In this document: one piece after another, positions 1 to 10,300 of the stretch
Layout of the letters: each line of letters starts with the position of its first letter
Position numbering within the stretch: position 1 is the stretch's first letter
Source of the DNA: Ktedonobacter racemifer DSM 44963
Lineage (GTDB): Bacteria > Chloroflexota > Ktedonobacteria > Ktedonobacterales > Ktedonobacteraceae
NCBI RefSeq assembly: GCF_000178855.1
Contig: NZ_ADVG01000002.1
Location: forward strand, 372,001-436,000
Length of the DNA stretch: 64,000 nucleotides
Direction of reading: 5' to 3'
Translations under genes and position numbers: made by a program
Notes under the pieces: generated by a model
What the model saw: the letters and a program-made list of their open reading frames with translations, nothing else
Database searches by the model: none
Told to the model about the DNA's origin: nothing

Positions 1-2
1 TG

Positions 3-2462
3 GAACGCTCTCGCACCATGATTGTCGCCTTGCTCGCTATCCTCAAGGCTGGTGCCGCGTACGTCCCCCTCGATCCAACCTTCCCTCAGGAGCGCCTGCG
101 CTTCATGCTGCACGATGCCCAGGTCTCTCTCCTGCTCACCCAGGAGCGGCATATCAACACGCTTCCTCTGGACAGCGACATCCACGCACTCTGTCTCGAC
201 CGCGATTGGGAGCGCATCGCCCAGGAACGGACCGAGAATCCCGCCGCTGAGATCACGGGTGAATCGCTGGCCTACCTGCTCTACACCTCCGGCTCAACGG
301 GCCGACCCAAAGGGGTCCTGGGCACCCATCGCGCCAGCCTCAACCGCTTCCACTGGATGTGGACCCAGTATCCCTTCGCCTCCGACGAGGTCTGCGCGCA
401 GAAGACGACCCTCAACTTCGTCGATGCCGTCTGGGAGATCTTTGGTCCGCTCCTGCAAGGCGTCAGGCTCGTGCTCTTTCCAGAAGCCGCGGTGAAGGAC
501 ACACAGCAATTCCTGGATCTGCTCGCTCAGCACCAGGTCTCACGCCTGGTCCTGGTCCCCTCGCTCTTGCGCGTCTTGCTGGAGAGCCAGCCCGACCTGC
601 AAACACGCCTGCCCCATCTGCGCCACTGGATTTGTAGCGGAGAGGCGCTTCCCCTCGACCTGGTACGCCGCTTCCAGCAAGCATTGCTACAGAGCAAGTT
701 ACTCAACCTCTATGGCTCCTCAGAGGTGGCCGCCGATGCAACCTGCTATGAGCTTCCTCCCCAGGCCGAACGCGTGCTCATCGGACGCCCCATCGCAAAC
801 ATGCGCGTTTATCTGCTCGATCAGCAGCGACGACCTGTGCCCGTGAGCGTTCCCGGAGAGCTCTACCTCGGTGGCGATGGGGTCGCGCGTGGCTATCACC
901 AACGCCCTGACCTCACCGAGGCTGTCTTCCTTGCTGATCCGCTGCGCCCTGACTCCGACGTGCGCTTCTTCAAGACAGGAGACTGGGCACGCTACCTGCC
1001 CGACGGTACCCTGGAATACCTGGGGCGCGTGGACCAGCAGGTCAAGGTGCGAGGGATGCGCCTGGAGCTCGGCGAGATTGAGACCGTGCTCTCCCAGCAC
1101 CAGGCCATCCGCCAAGCCATTGTCGTGGCACGCGAAGAGGGTCCTAGCGATACACGCCTGGTCGCCTATGTCGTCTGTCAACCAGATCAACAGGTCACCC
1201 AACAGGAGCTACGAGATCACTTGAGCGCTGCGTTGCCTGCGTACATGGTTCCAGCGCTCGTTGTCACTCTCGATGCACTACCGCTCACGCCTAACGGCAA
1301 GGTTGACCGCCGTGCTTTACCTAAACCAGAAAACGAACACCTGGATGTTAAGGGGACTTACGTCGAACCGCAAACGCTCATGCAGCGTCAACTGGTAGAT
1401 ATATGGGAAGATTTGTTGAATGTGCGCCCCATCGGTATCCGCGACGACTTCTTTGCCCTGGGCGGTCATTCCCTGCTAGCTGCACGCATGGTGGCTCAAG
1501 TACAACGAATGAGCGGTAAGTCCTTGCCACTCTCAATACTGTTTAAGAGCCCAACAATTGAGCGCCTGGCTGAGAGCATCAAGTCCGACAAACGTAGCGA
1601 GACACGCACGCCAGTTGTCGCAGTCCAGGCAAGCGGTACGAAACGCCCATTCTTCTTCCTTCACGGAGACTGGAATGGGAAGGCATTCTATAGCTTAAAG
1701 CTCTCCCAGGCTCTGGGGCCAGAGCGCCCATTCTACCTGTTGGAGCCATACATCTATACGGGCCTCGATGTCATTCCTACGTTGGAAGAAGTAGCGACGG
1801 CCCATATCAAAGCTATGCGCACGCTTCAACCTGAAGGTCCTTACCTGCTCGGTGGCTGGTGTAATGGCGCGCTCATCGCCTACGAAATGGCACGGCAACT
1901 TCAAAAGGAGGGGCAAGAAGTAGAGAAGTTGATTATGATGGATCCCGGAAGTGCGCCTACCTTCTCTTCCTGGCTGATGAAAGGCATACGCAACCTCCAA
2001 CCCATTCTCCGCCTGGATATGAAACGACAGGATAGGCTCTTCTTCCGTACACTCCATGCCTATGAATATATCAGATTGTGGAACTATCGCCAGCGCCTCC
2101 TCAAAAAGGAGCGCGAGACCCTGGGGACTCGTGATCCAGAGGAGGTAGAGCTACCGCACCCAAACTTCCAATGGGTCTTCCCGCCCATAGAGAAGCTGCA
2201 CGAGAACTACAACAGCCTCTTCTGCTGGATTGCCTCCAACTATACAGTTCGGCCACATCGTGGAAAGCTCGCGATCTTCTGGGCCAAAGAAGATAACGCA
2301 GGGAGAAGGACCTTCTGGACCAACCTGCTCGCAAGCAAGCAAGATGTCGAGGTCTATGAAGTCGAGGGCAACCACCTGACAAGCCGTACCAGGTATATAC
2401 ATGTTCTAGCAGACGCACTGCGCACCTGTATCGGTGAACTCACCAAAGACCGCACAGAGTAG
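3..2462 (+). CDS. Non-ribosomal peptide synthetase, C-terminal A-PCP-TE (5' partial)
   Basis: The frame is open to the window edge, and the first codons (ERSRTMIVALLAILKAG) are already core A-domain, so the start lies upstream. Numbering from the ATG at 18: A3 motif LLYTSGSTGRPKG near 88-100, A5 NLYGSSE near 230, A7 FFKTGDW, A8 VKVRGMRLELGEIE, A10 PNGKVDRR. A peptidyl carrier site (LGGHSL) follows near 480 and a type I thioesterase domain near 535-810. Aligning by eye to GrsA-PheA gives specificity residues V-D-W-V-I-S-L-A-D, which coincides with the beta-alanine code as I remember it. The thioesterase elbow reads GGWCNG, so the nucleophile would be Cys instead of Ser; its His is likely in GNHLT. 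A terminal TE suggests this is the last module, releasing a product that carries beta-Ala at its end. Sure of the family; substrate is inferred. Confidence 0.95.
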   Translation, partial: ERSRTMIVALLAILKAGAAYVPLDPTFPQERLRFMLHDAQVSLLLTQERHINTLPLDSDIHALCLDRDWERIAQERTENPAAEITGESLAYLLYTSGSTGRPKGVLGTHRASLNRFHWMWTQYPFASDEVCAQKTTLNFVDAVWEIFGPLLQGVRLVLFPEAAVKDTQQFLDLLAQHQVSRLVLVPSLLRVLLESQPDLQTRLPHLRHWICSGEALPLDLVRRFQQALLQSKLLNLYGSSEVAADATCYELPPQAERVLIGRPIANMRVYLLDQQRRPVPVSVPGELYLGGDGVARGYHQRPDLTEAVFLADPLRPDSDVRFFKTGDWARYLPDGTLEYLGRVDQQVKVRGMRLELGEIETVLSQHQAIRQAIVVAREEGPSDTRLVAYVVCQPDQQVTQQELRDHLSAALPAYMVPALVVTLDALPLTPNGKVDRRALPKPENEHLDVKGTYVEPQTLMQRQLVDIWEDLLNVRPIGIRDDFFALGGHSLLAARMVAQVQRMSGKSLPLSILFKSPTIERLAESIKSDKRSETRTPVVAVQASGTKRPFFFLHGDWNGKAFYSLKLSQALGPERPFYLLEPYIYTGLDVIPTLEEVATAHIKAMRTLQPEGPYLLGGWCNGALIAYEMARQLQKEGQEVEKLIMMDPGSAPTFSSWLMKGIRNLQPILRLDMKRQDRLFFRTLHAYEYIRLWNYRQRLLKKERETLGTRDPEEVELPHPNFQWVFPPIEKLHENYNSLFCWIASNYTVRPHRGKLAIFWAKEDNAGRRTFWTNLLASKQDVEVYEVEGNHLTSRTRYIHVLADALRTCIGELTKDRTE

Positions 2463-2622
2463 AGAGGAGAAAACGCACAACAGGGATCGACGCTGTTAAA
2501 ACGCTATTGGCACATCCACCAAATGACACGGAGAGTTGTAAGGTCCATGCCAGCATAGGCCCTACAATCTGGCGGATCCACTGATTAACAGTGTTGATCG
2601 ATCATCTTTTTTGCACAAGGCT

Positions 2623-3813
2623 TTAAGGCGAATTGGTACGCAGGAATTGAAGGAGGAGTTGGCCCGCGCCCTGAGCCTGGGGATCAAAATAGGGATAGTT
2701 CATTTCATCATTGCAGGCATAGGTAGGAGTATCAAAGCTGGTCAGGTTAGTCCAGTCCCAGGAAGCATCTCCGGCGCCGTCGCTGCGAATAAGTGCGCCC
2801 GGAGTAAGCGCCCAGGCAATCAGCCCGATATGCAACGCCTGCACGTACGTAAGAAATTGGGGAACGACCGTACCGGCATTTGCGATACAACCACTCCCTG
2901 GCGTTTCGTTCCATTCACCAATCACAAAGGGAACATCTAGCTTGCGCACGGACAGCCCCCACCAGCTCTCCCAATCATCTCGCGTCGCATGCTGCGTATT
3001 GTTTAAATAGGGATGGATCGCATAGACAATGTTCGCGCCCTTCAACAGATGATCGCGAAAGTTGTCATAGTCGAAGCTCTCACCCGCGCCCTGCCCCTGC
3101 GCCAGGATCAGATTTTGGGCTCCTGTCTGGCGTATGGCATCTACAAGTTGCTGCATTCCCACATACTGCACGCCATCACGCACGCCGCCATTCTGCCAGA
3201 GATTCCAGTCATAAAAGTTTCGCGGCTCGTTAAAGATGTCAAAGAAGACCTTCTGATTCTCCTTATAGCGTCCCGCGACAACCCACCAGAACGTCATATC
3301 AGCCGGGGTCGCCATCATCTCATTGCTTGACGCCTCAGTTTGCAGGTTGAAGATGACATTCATGTGCTCCTGCGTTGTCCACGAGACAGCTCGATCCATG
3401 GCCGCTAGATAGTCGCCATCCAACGTTGTGGGATGTTGCCGGTCGGGGAACAAGTTCTCGCGCGAGATCTGAAATGTAATCACATTGGAATGCCAGAAGG
3501 TCCGCGCAGCCTTGATCTGATCCCGCGTAAAATTTTTGTAATCAAGGCTATGCCGCCAATCGGGCTGAAACAGAGCCGTACTGTGCACACCATAAGGGAC
3601 ATAGAGCTTTCCCTGGTTATCAAAGATCATCCTGCCTTCAACAGAATACGAGGGGATGGGAGAGAGCCTATGCTTCGAGACCGTAGGAGTCGCAGGGGAA
3701 GAGAAGACAGCCTCGCTATGGGCTGTGAGCCTTATAGTCGCTACCAGGCTTGCTAGGATCAAGACAAGAATGAGCAGTAGAAGCCAGGCTCGCTTGGTTC
3801 TTCCAATAAACAT
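2623..3813 (-). CDS. Glycoside hydrolase family 5-like (cellulase), membrane-anchored or secreted
   Basis: A 396-aa protein with a basic N-terminus followed by one hydrophobic segment (about residues 10-28), either a signal anchor or an uncleaved signal. The body resembles a GH5 (beta/alpha)8 barrel: IFNEP near residue 190 carries the expected acid/base Glu, AIHPYLNN fits the conserved His region, and VIGEWNE near 300 carries the expected nucleophile Glu. It is the last gene of the minus-strand polysaccharide operon, 6 nt after the GT2 gene, so a role in trimming or remodelling the exported polysaccharide is more likely than free cellulose degradation. Substrate cannot be read from the sequence. 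Confidence 0.85.
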   Translation of the reverse strand: MFIGRTKRAWLLLLILVLILASLVATIRLTAHSEAVFSSPATPTVSKHRLSPIPSYSVEGRMIFDNQGKLYVPYGVHSTALFQPDWRHSLDYKNFTRDQIKAARTFWHSNVITFQISRENLFPDRQHPTTLDGDYLAAMDRAVSWTTQEHMNVIFNLQTEASSNEMMATPADMTFWWVVAGRYKENQKVFFDIFNEPRNFYDWNLWQNGGVRDGVQYVGMQQLVDAIRQTGAQNLILAQGQGAGESFDYDNFRDHLLKGANIVYAIHPYLNNTQHATRDDWESWWGLSVRKLDVPFVIGEWNETPGSGCIANAGTVVPQFLTYVQALHIGLIAWALTPGALIRSDGAGDASWDWTNLTSFDTPTYACNDEMNYPYFDPQAQGAGQLLLQFLRTNSP

Positions 3814-3819
3814 ATACGT

Positions 3820-4752
3820 CTATTCCGTCTTCACTATCCGCTGAGGGTGCGTGCCATAGAAGAGCCAGCGCCAGATGCCGATATGACTTGCGAGCTTGGA
3901 CGCGACAATAAAGGGAGCGTATAGTAAGACAGCCGGGTATTCGCGTACGGTCAGGCGCACGATATTGAGTGTAGCCCCTAGAGAAATAGGCAGCATCATC
4001 AACGGATACAGGTGTGGTTGCTGAACCATCAACAGGATCTTGTTGCGTCGGGATAAGCCTGGATAGAGGCGCTTTACATGCAGGCCACTCACGCGACCAT
4101 AAAAGTAGCTATAACGTAGCAAGGCGCTGAGCGTGGTACGCCGATGGTCATGCACAACCTTGATGGCTGGCTGATAGAGTGTTCTATAGCCATGTGCTTG
4201 CAAACGGAAACAGAAATCCATGTCCTCCTCGGAACGCAGTGTCTCATCAAACCCGCCTACTTCCATGAAGACTTCTTTCGCGACCCCCAGACTGGCGGAG
4301 CAGACCACCATCTCTCGCTCTCTCCCGATTTGATAGAAACCAAAGCGACTGAAGTCCACGCAACGCGCGAAAAAGGCCCTCGACTTACCTGTAATCTGGC
4401 CTCCCACAGCACCTATTCCTGGTCGCCCCAAGGCCGCGATGTTCTCTTCAATCCAGTTAGCAGCCGGAGCACAATCATCATCGAGGAACAAGAGATACTT
4501 GCCTGTTGCCTCGTGCGCACCAATGTTTCGTGCCTCACCAGGATAGTAAATGGGCTTCGTTTCGACGGCCTTAATGGCATAGTGTTGGGACAGGACACTG
4601 CTCTGCGCGCCGACAAGCAAAATCTCTACAAGATCCGCTGGATATGTCTGTTGCTCCAAACACGCCAAAACAACCTGTGTCTGCTCCTTACGGGAGAAAG
4701 GGATAATAATACTGACATGAGGTTTGGTCATGCGATAGCGCTCCTTAATCAT
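3820..4752 (-). CDS. Family 2 glycosyltransferase (GT-A fold)
   Basis: A 310-aa cytosolic-face glycosyltransferase. VSIIIPFSRKE at the N-terminus is the nucleotide-binding strand typical of GT2, and LFLDDDCAPA near residue 92 is the metal-binding DxD region. GGFDETLRSEEDMDF near residue 170 matches the GT2 ED motif that holds the catalytic base. A hydrophobic C-terminal stretch may touch the membrane. Its ATG overlaps the stop of the upstream GT4 gene by one base (TGATG), showing translational coupling. Likely adds one sugar to the lipid-linked repeat unit of the exopolysaccharide; donor and acceptor are unknown. Confidence 0.9.
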   Translation of the reverse strand: MIKERYRMTKPHVSIIIPFSRKEQTQVVLACLEQQTYPADLVEILLVGAQSSVLSQHYAIKAVETKPIYYPGEARNIGAHEATGKYLLFLDDDCAPAANWIEENIAALGRPGIGAVGGQITGKSRAFFARCVDFSRFGFYQIGREREMVVCSASLGVAKEVFMEVGGFDETLRSEEDMDFCFRLQAHGYRTLYQPAIKVVHDHRRTTLSALLRYSYFYGRVSGLHVKRLYPGLSRRNKILLMVQQPHLYPLMMLPISLGATLNIVRLTVREYPAVLLYAPFIVASKLASHIGIWRWLFYGTHPQRIVKTE

Positions 4753-5939
4753 CAGCGAGCACGCGAGAAGATTGATCTGCTCCTTGCCACGACGGGCTCC
4801 TGGTTCATTCCATTCGTAGAGGGCAGACCAGCTGCTAGTTCATAGATTCGACGAGTCGCTCGCGCACAACTCTCGCAGGTAAATGGCTCAACCTGTGTTT
4901 TGCCGTGCCCCACCAATTGCTCACGTAGCGCCTGGTTGGTAACAACCGCAACGATAGCTTCAGACAGCTTTGAGGCGTCCTCACAATCGACACGCATAAC
5001 GGCGCCCCCAGCGATCTCCATACTGGCAGCTCCAGGGCTAGCAATGACAGGCGTCTCGCAAACCATTGCCTCAAGAGCAGGCAGGCCAAAACCTTCATGC
5101 TTTGAGGGCACAACCAGGACCTCGGCCGCAGCGTACAACGCGCTCATATCCTCATCAGGAATCCAGCCAGCCAGATGAATACGCTCGTGAAACGGCGATT
5201 TTTTTGCCTGCTGGATGACCTCAGCACTATCATAGCCAGCGCCGCCTGCTAACACCAGATTCAGATCAGGTAAACAATCAGCGATGGCATTGAAGGCCGC
5301 GATAAGCGTCTCTACGTTTTTACGCGGCATGATACGCCCTACGTGCAGAATATAACGCTTGCCGTAACGCTGGTGCATCCCCACCTGTGCTTCATTCGCT
5401 ACCGTATCCAGGCGCAACAAGGGACGGATGGCGTTATGGATCAAGTGAATTCGTTCATCTTCAATGCCCCAAAGCGTTCGCAATTCTTCGCTTGTCTGCT
5501 CTGATATCGAGATGACGCATTGCGCGCGGCGCACGCTTTCACGCAAGAGATACTGCCAGTACAGGCGTGCATACAGGGATGATTGTTGGGGAACTTTGAG
5601 AAATGCCAGGTCATGCACAGTGATAACCAGTGGACCGTGCCAGCCAATAGGCGCGGCAAAGGCCGGAACGTGAAGAACATCTGGCTTCAATTTCTTAAGG
5701 ATATCCGGCAATGTCAACTGGTGCTGAATCAAAATCCCTCGCCAGGTACGCAACTTCACCGGATAGATAGTGATAGAAGGCGCGTTGGCAAGCTCTCTAT
5801 ATTCTTTAGGACGTGTTGTGATAACGATATATTCGTTTGTCTGGTCAGTTCGTGCTAATCCTTCTAATAAAGCGCGAGTAGCAAAAAGCATCCCACCAGG
5901 TTCTTTTTCCGCGATTATTAAATCAATTGCGACACGCAT
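4752..5939 (-). CDS. Family 4 glycosyltransferase (GT-B fold)
   Basis: A 395-aa protein of normal GT4 length. The N-terminal half contains HVPAFAAPIGW and VVITVHDLAFLK, typical of the acceptor domain. The C-terminal half has HVGRIMPRKN (start of the Glycos_transf_1 domain) and the EX7E-type signature in EGFGLPALEAM. It sits between the TnpB insertion and the GT2 gene. Before that insertion it would have followed the Wzy-Wzx gene directly, so the transposon may be polar on it and on the two genes downstream. The start MRVAIDLIIAEKEPGGM is the natural GT4 beginning. Confidence 0.92.
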   Translation of the reverse strand: MRVAIDLIIAEKEPGGMLFATRALLEGLARTDQTNEYIVITTRPKEYRELANAPSITIYPVKLRTWRGILIQHQLTLPDILKKLKPDVLHVPAFAAPIGWHGPLVITVHDLAFLKVPQQSSLYARLYWQYLLRESVRRAQCVISISEQTSEELRTLWGIEDERIHLIHNAIRPLLRLDTVANEAQVGMHQRYGKRYILHVGRIMPRKNVETLIAAFNAIADCLPDLNLVLAGGAGYDSAEVIQQAKKSPFHERIHLAGWIPDEDMSALYAAAEVLVVPSKHEGFGLPALEAMVCETPVIASPGAASMEIAGGAVMRVDCEDASKLSEAIVAVVTNQALREQLVGHGKTQVEPFTCESCARATRRIYELAAGLPSTNGMNQEPVVARSRSIFSRAR

Positions 5940-6094
5940 ATAAGACTCCTCTTATTTAGTACGAAATTATTATCAAACCGCGCCAGAAGATCCCTGTTTT
6001 GAAACATGGGGATGAATGGCGCGTTCCTTTTGTGGGGGAGAGAGGATGGAAAGAGGTATTGCCTTTTTACACCGTAACTGCTACAATGTAACGT

Positions 6095-7273
6095 ATGAAA
6101 CAGAAACGCGCTTTCAAGTATCGGGTGTATCCCACACCAGAACAGCGGCAGATGCTTGCCCAGACCTTTGGGTGTTGTCGTTTCGTCTATAACTGGGCAT
6201 TGCGCAAGAAAACCGATGCCTATTACAAGGACCACCAGCGACTCTACTACAAAGAGTTGAGTATCCTGTTGACTGACTTGAAAAAGCAAGAAGAGACGCA
6301 ATGGTTGAACGAGGTTTCCAGTGTGCCATTGCAGCAAGCTCTTCGTCACCTGGACAAAGCGTTTCTCAACTTCTTTGAAGGACGGGCCAAGTACCCCACC
6401 TTCCACAAAAAGCGAAACGCGCAATCGGCTACCTATACAGCAAATGCCTTCACCTGGCGCAATGGCTCTCTTACACTTGCCAAGATGAGCGAACCTCTCC
6501 AGATCGTGTGGTCGCGTCCTTTGCCAAACGAGGCCATTCCTTCGAGCGTCACTATCACGAAAGATGCGGCTGATCGCTACTTCATCTCTCTGCTGGTAGA
6601 AGAGGACATTGCGCATCTGCCTTGCAATGAGAAGGCGATAGGTGCTGATCTTGGGCTGAAATCCTTTGTGGCCTTGTCCTCTGGGGAAATTGTTGGCAAC
6701 CCCAGATTCTTCGCCAAAGATGAGAAGCATCTGGCACGTGCTCAGAGACGACATGCCAAGAAGAAAAAAGGTAGCAAGAACCGAGACAAGGCACGCAAGA
6801 AGGTTGCGCGTCTTCATGCCCATATCGCTGATCGACGCCGTGATTTCCTGCACAAGCTCTCGACACGACTGATCCGTGAAAACCAAACGATCTGTGTTGA
6901 GTCGCTGGCAGTCAAAAACATGGTCAAGAATGAGAAGCTCGCCAAAGCGATAAGCGATGTCGGATGGTCTGAGTTTGTGTCCCAATTGGAATACAAAGCC
7001 GACTGGTATGGTCGAACCCTGGTCAAGATTGATCGGTGGTACCCTTCCAGTAAGCGCTGCTTCGAGTGCGGTCATCTTCTCGACGCTCTCACGCTTGATG
7101 TGCGTGAATGGACCTGCCCTGAATGTGGTGTTCATCACGACCGTGACATCAATGCAGCAAACAATATCCTTGCCGTGGGACTCACGGTTCATGCCTGTGG
7201 AGAGAACAGAAGACCTGGAGCGGTGAAAACCAAACCAGGCAGTTCTCGACGAAGCAGGAAAGCCTCGAAGTGA
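6095..7273 (+). CDS. tnpB: TnpB, RNA-guided endonuclease of IS605-type element
   Basis: An intact 392-aa TnpB. The N-terminal helical part begins MKQKRAFKYRVYPTPEQ with FVYNWAL, the OrfB helix-turn-helix signature. The RuvC nuclease residues are visible: Asp in GADLGLKSF, Glu in CVESLAVKNM, Asp in HHDRDINAANN. The zinc finger is CFECGH...CPECG. Family knowledge: TnpB is an omega-RNA-guided DNA nuclease that helps IS605 elements persist. All catalytic residues are present, so this is probably the only functional TnpB in the window. The last ~470 nt of the gene and right end are almost identical to copy 2. Confidence 0.95.
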   Translation: MKQKRAFKYRVYPTPEQRQMLAQTFGCCRFVYNWALRKKTDAYYKDHQRLYYKELSILLTDLKKQEETQWLNEVSSVPLQQALRHLDKAFLNFFEGRAKYPTFHKKRNAQSATYTANAFTWRNGSLTLAKMSEPLQIVWSRPLPNEAIPSSVTITKDAADRYFISLLVEEDIAHLPCNEKAIGADLGLKSFVALSSGEIVGNPRFFAKDEKHLARAQRRHAKKKKGSKNRDKARKKVARLHAHIADRRRDFLHKLSTRLIRENQTICVESLAVKNMVKNEKLAKAISDVGWSEFVSQLEYKADWYGRTLVKIDRWYPSSKRCFECGHLLDALTLDVREWTCPECGVHHDRDINAANNILAVGLTVHACGENRRPGAVKTKPGSSRRSRKASK

Positions 7274-7318
7274 TTCGAGGAATCCCCCGGCTTGAGCCGT
7301 GGGGAGGATGTCAATTCC
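7274..7318 (+). ncRNA. Right end of element, likely 3' scaffold of the TnpB omega-RNA
   Basis: Immediately after the tnpB stop come a small GATTCGAGGAATC fold and the stable CCCCCGGCTTGAGCCGTGGGG hairpin. In characterised IS605/IS1341 elements the omega-RNA overlaps the end of tnpB and runs to the element's right end, with the guide taken from flanking DNA. The same structure closes copy 2. RNA ends are inferred, not seen. Confidence 0.45.
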
Positions 7319-7368
7319 AAGATCGTTTGTTTGTACATATCTTTTTCCCACATATACTTCCTTCCACA

Positions 7369-10300
7369 TTAAGCGGCTTTGCCTGTCCGTTTCAAGACTA
7401 CCTGACGAATCAGTCGAATATCCTTCAGTGATACCGCCCTGGTTAGAGAACAACCAACAAGCACAAGTGCAAAGAACACAGGTGCGAGGTAGAATAACGA
7501 CCACTGCACTTGCCAGATCAGAAAGAGTGCACCAGGAATAGTCCCAACAATAATCTGTGCGAAGACACGCAGAATACGCCAGAGTTGAACATCGCGCGCG
7601 AGTAGTAATGAGAAGGAGCAGACAGAGAATGCTTCGCTTATTACGGCGGCAATCGCTGCCCCTGTTGCGCCCCATAGTGAAATAAACATCACATTCGAGA
7701 CAATGTTGACGATCAGAGTTGCACCTGTAATGAGAGGAATTCTGTTCTCTTTATTGGCTGCCATACAAGTTCGCACCGCTAATTGCGTAAAGAAGCCTAA
7801 AGTAATACCTATCATTAAAAACTGGGTTGACGCGACAGCCATCGTATACTCAGGACCTGCAATCAGCCCCACAATCTGGGGAGCCATGATAACTACAAAC
7901 GCCGCCAATGGAACAATCCCAAGCGCCAGGATACGCGTTGACTCATAATAGAGATTTGAGAAAGCATTGAAGCCCTCTTCAAACGTCTTGCTCAGATAGG
8001 GGAATAACCCGCTTACATAAGCAAAGACAATATTCATGAGTGGATTGGTAATTCTCAGGGCAAGCGAATAGATACCTACATTCAGCATTCCCCCAAGAGG
8101 CTGCAAAACTAACACATCCATCTGTCCAGTGAGAAGCGCAAGGGCATCGTGGCCGGTGAAGACAAGGCTTTCAGTAATAATCTTCCACATACGCTTGGGC
8201 CTGAAGCGAAGGCGTACCTTATAACGCCGCGATGAAAGGATCACAAGAATAATAAAGTAGGGAATATCAGAATAGGCAATTAATACATACATCCAGAGGA
8301 AGGAGAGGTGCAGATACACGGCCAACCCGATCAGCCCGGCTGTTGTTATGCGGTTGATTGTCGTCAACAGCGATATTGCACCAACTCGTTGTTCCGTACC
8401 AAAAGCAGTTTCATAGACACAGCGCACGCAATTAAAAGAGTAACTAAAGAGCAATGTGCCATAACCAAGAAGGAGCAGGCTGCGTTGCTCGCTCTCTATT
8501 GGAATAAGGCAGGTCACCAGTGCTGCGCCAGCTGCGACTATGACGCCAGTGAGCAGGCGTGTACTTAGCGCGTCGCTAAGTGTTTCACTCCACTGCTCAC
8601 GCTTTTGTCGGCTCAAATAGCGACTGATTAAGGGATCCATGCCAGTCAGGGAGAGCAATGCACATATCGCCAGGACCGTTAGCATAAAGTTATATTCGCC
8701 ATAGCGCACAGGTCCAAAGGAGCGAGTAAGCATCGCGGTTGTTGGAAAAATGATTGGTATCGCAATTGCCCATGAGATCAACTGAATAATGATTGAGTGG
8801 CTGGTTTTGCGCGCGCTAGGAGCCACCGCATCCGCTCCAAGGTCAAGTGCAGGGAGCGGCATTGTCAATTCTCTTGACGCATCATAGCTCTGTAGTCTTG
8901 GTGATGGAGGTAGATAGCCCTTAGCGGATTGAATACGCTCACTATTGAGTGCTCGCATATATGGCGTCGGCAAACGTAAGGTTATCTTCCCTGTATCAGT
9001 CATCCCAGGGATAAAGGCTAGCCTGGCTTTCTCCTGCTCATTTTCTTGATCGACCTGCACCTTTGCTACGCGCTGAGCCGACACGCTCCGAGGTGCTATG
9101 GTTGTCACTCGTGTTGCCCTCGAACGCACCCGCACGGCACATCCAACAGCGACACCTGCGATGAGAAAGAGCCATGTCGTTGATTCCGGCTTGTCAAATG
9201 GTACATCCGTCAGGCAGATACAGAGATATCCAATCACCATCAAAATGGCCGCCAGGTGGATCACACGCGTTTCGCGTGCGGCGGTATACGCTCGCCGGCA
9301 AATCACAAGCAGGCTTAGCATCAGAAGAACACCTGCAATACACCATAAGACCCCGCTCTCCATTGCCCATTCCAGATACTGGTTATGCACGCTGATTCCT
9401 GCTGGATCGAGACGATCCGCAAGGCTCACGACGTAGGCACTGTAATAGTTGGGGAACTGAGCCATGCCAATGCCTACCCAGGGATTCTCCTCAATTAAAT
9501 GTAGAGCCTTGCCCCACAGAAAGAAGCGATTGCTATCAGACGCCTCGCCATGCAAGAATTTAGGAAGCAAGATATTAAAGAGAAGCGCAACCCCAAGCGC
9601 CACGCCACCGAGAGTAGCGAGCAACGTCTTATAACGTCGCGTCATCAGGAGCGCTACGATCAAGAGGAGTAGAGCTACCACGCACGCCATACGCGTGCCA
9701 CTCAGCAGCAATTCCGCAGCCGAGGCTATACTCATACAAAAGCCCACCACGCGGTCTCGCCTGCGCGTGCCAAGTAGCCAGCAAGCCAGAGCTACCGCGA
9801 ACACCACCAACATGGAATAGGCGAACGTGGTAGGGGAGTCGAATGGTCCGCTTAAACGCCCCTCTTGCGTCACCTCAATGGCCTGGCTTGGCACCAGCAG
9901 TTCCGGCATGGGAAGTTTTAGCGCCTGCCCTAAGCCAATCGACAACATTGGCACATTCGACAAGAGCGCGAGCGTCAAAAACGAGGAGACATCTTTGACA
10001 TAGCCGGCAAAGAATGTACCAACGAAGAAGGATAACACCAGTAACAGTGCGCCATAGAGTCGCTTATTCGCTCCATACGAGTTCAAATCGCCTATCTGCG
10101 GCACGTGTATAAAGGATATGATGGCGATAATGAAGAATATCGCCATCATCATGTGGGGCATTCGTGGGTGGAATGTAGGGCGACGCACAATAATGAGACC
10201 CACACATAGAAACAACGCGGCTTCAATTGGACGCATTGTATGCCCCGGCACCGGCACAAGAAACGACGGCAGACCCGCGCCCATACAGACCAGGATTAAG

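Larger units (their letters stand above)
5988..7318 (+). mobile_element. TnpB-only IS605/IS1341-type element, copy 1 (intact)
   Basis: Single-gene element inserted between two genes of the polysaccharide operon, in opposite orientation. Its left end has a hairpin of form CCCTGTTT-GAAACATGGGG followed by GATGAATGGCGC; its right end has a hairpin CCCCCGGCTTGAGCCGTGGGG followed by AGGATGTCAA. No Y1 transposase (TnpA) is present, so mobility would need one in trans. Copy 2 at 19040-20520 has the same architecture. End coordinates are estimated from end hairpins. Confidence 0.85.

Noticed and set aside
5918..7675. Long 585-codon minus-strand frame across the TnpB element
   Set aside because: It is the mirror of the intact tnpB on the + strand, has no family motifs, and spans element ends and parts of two unrelated genes.
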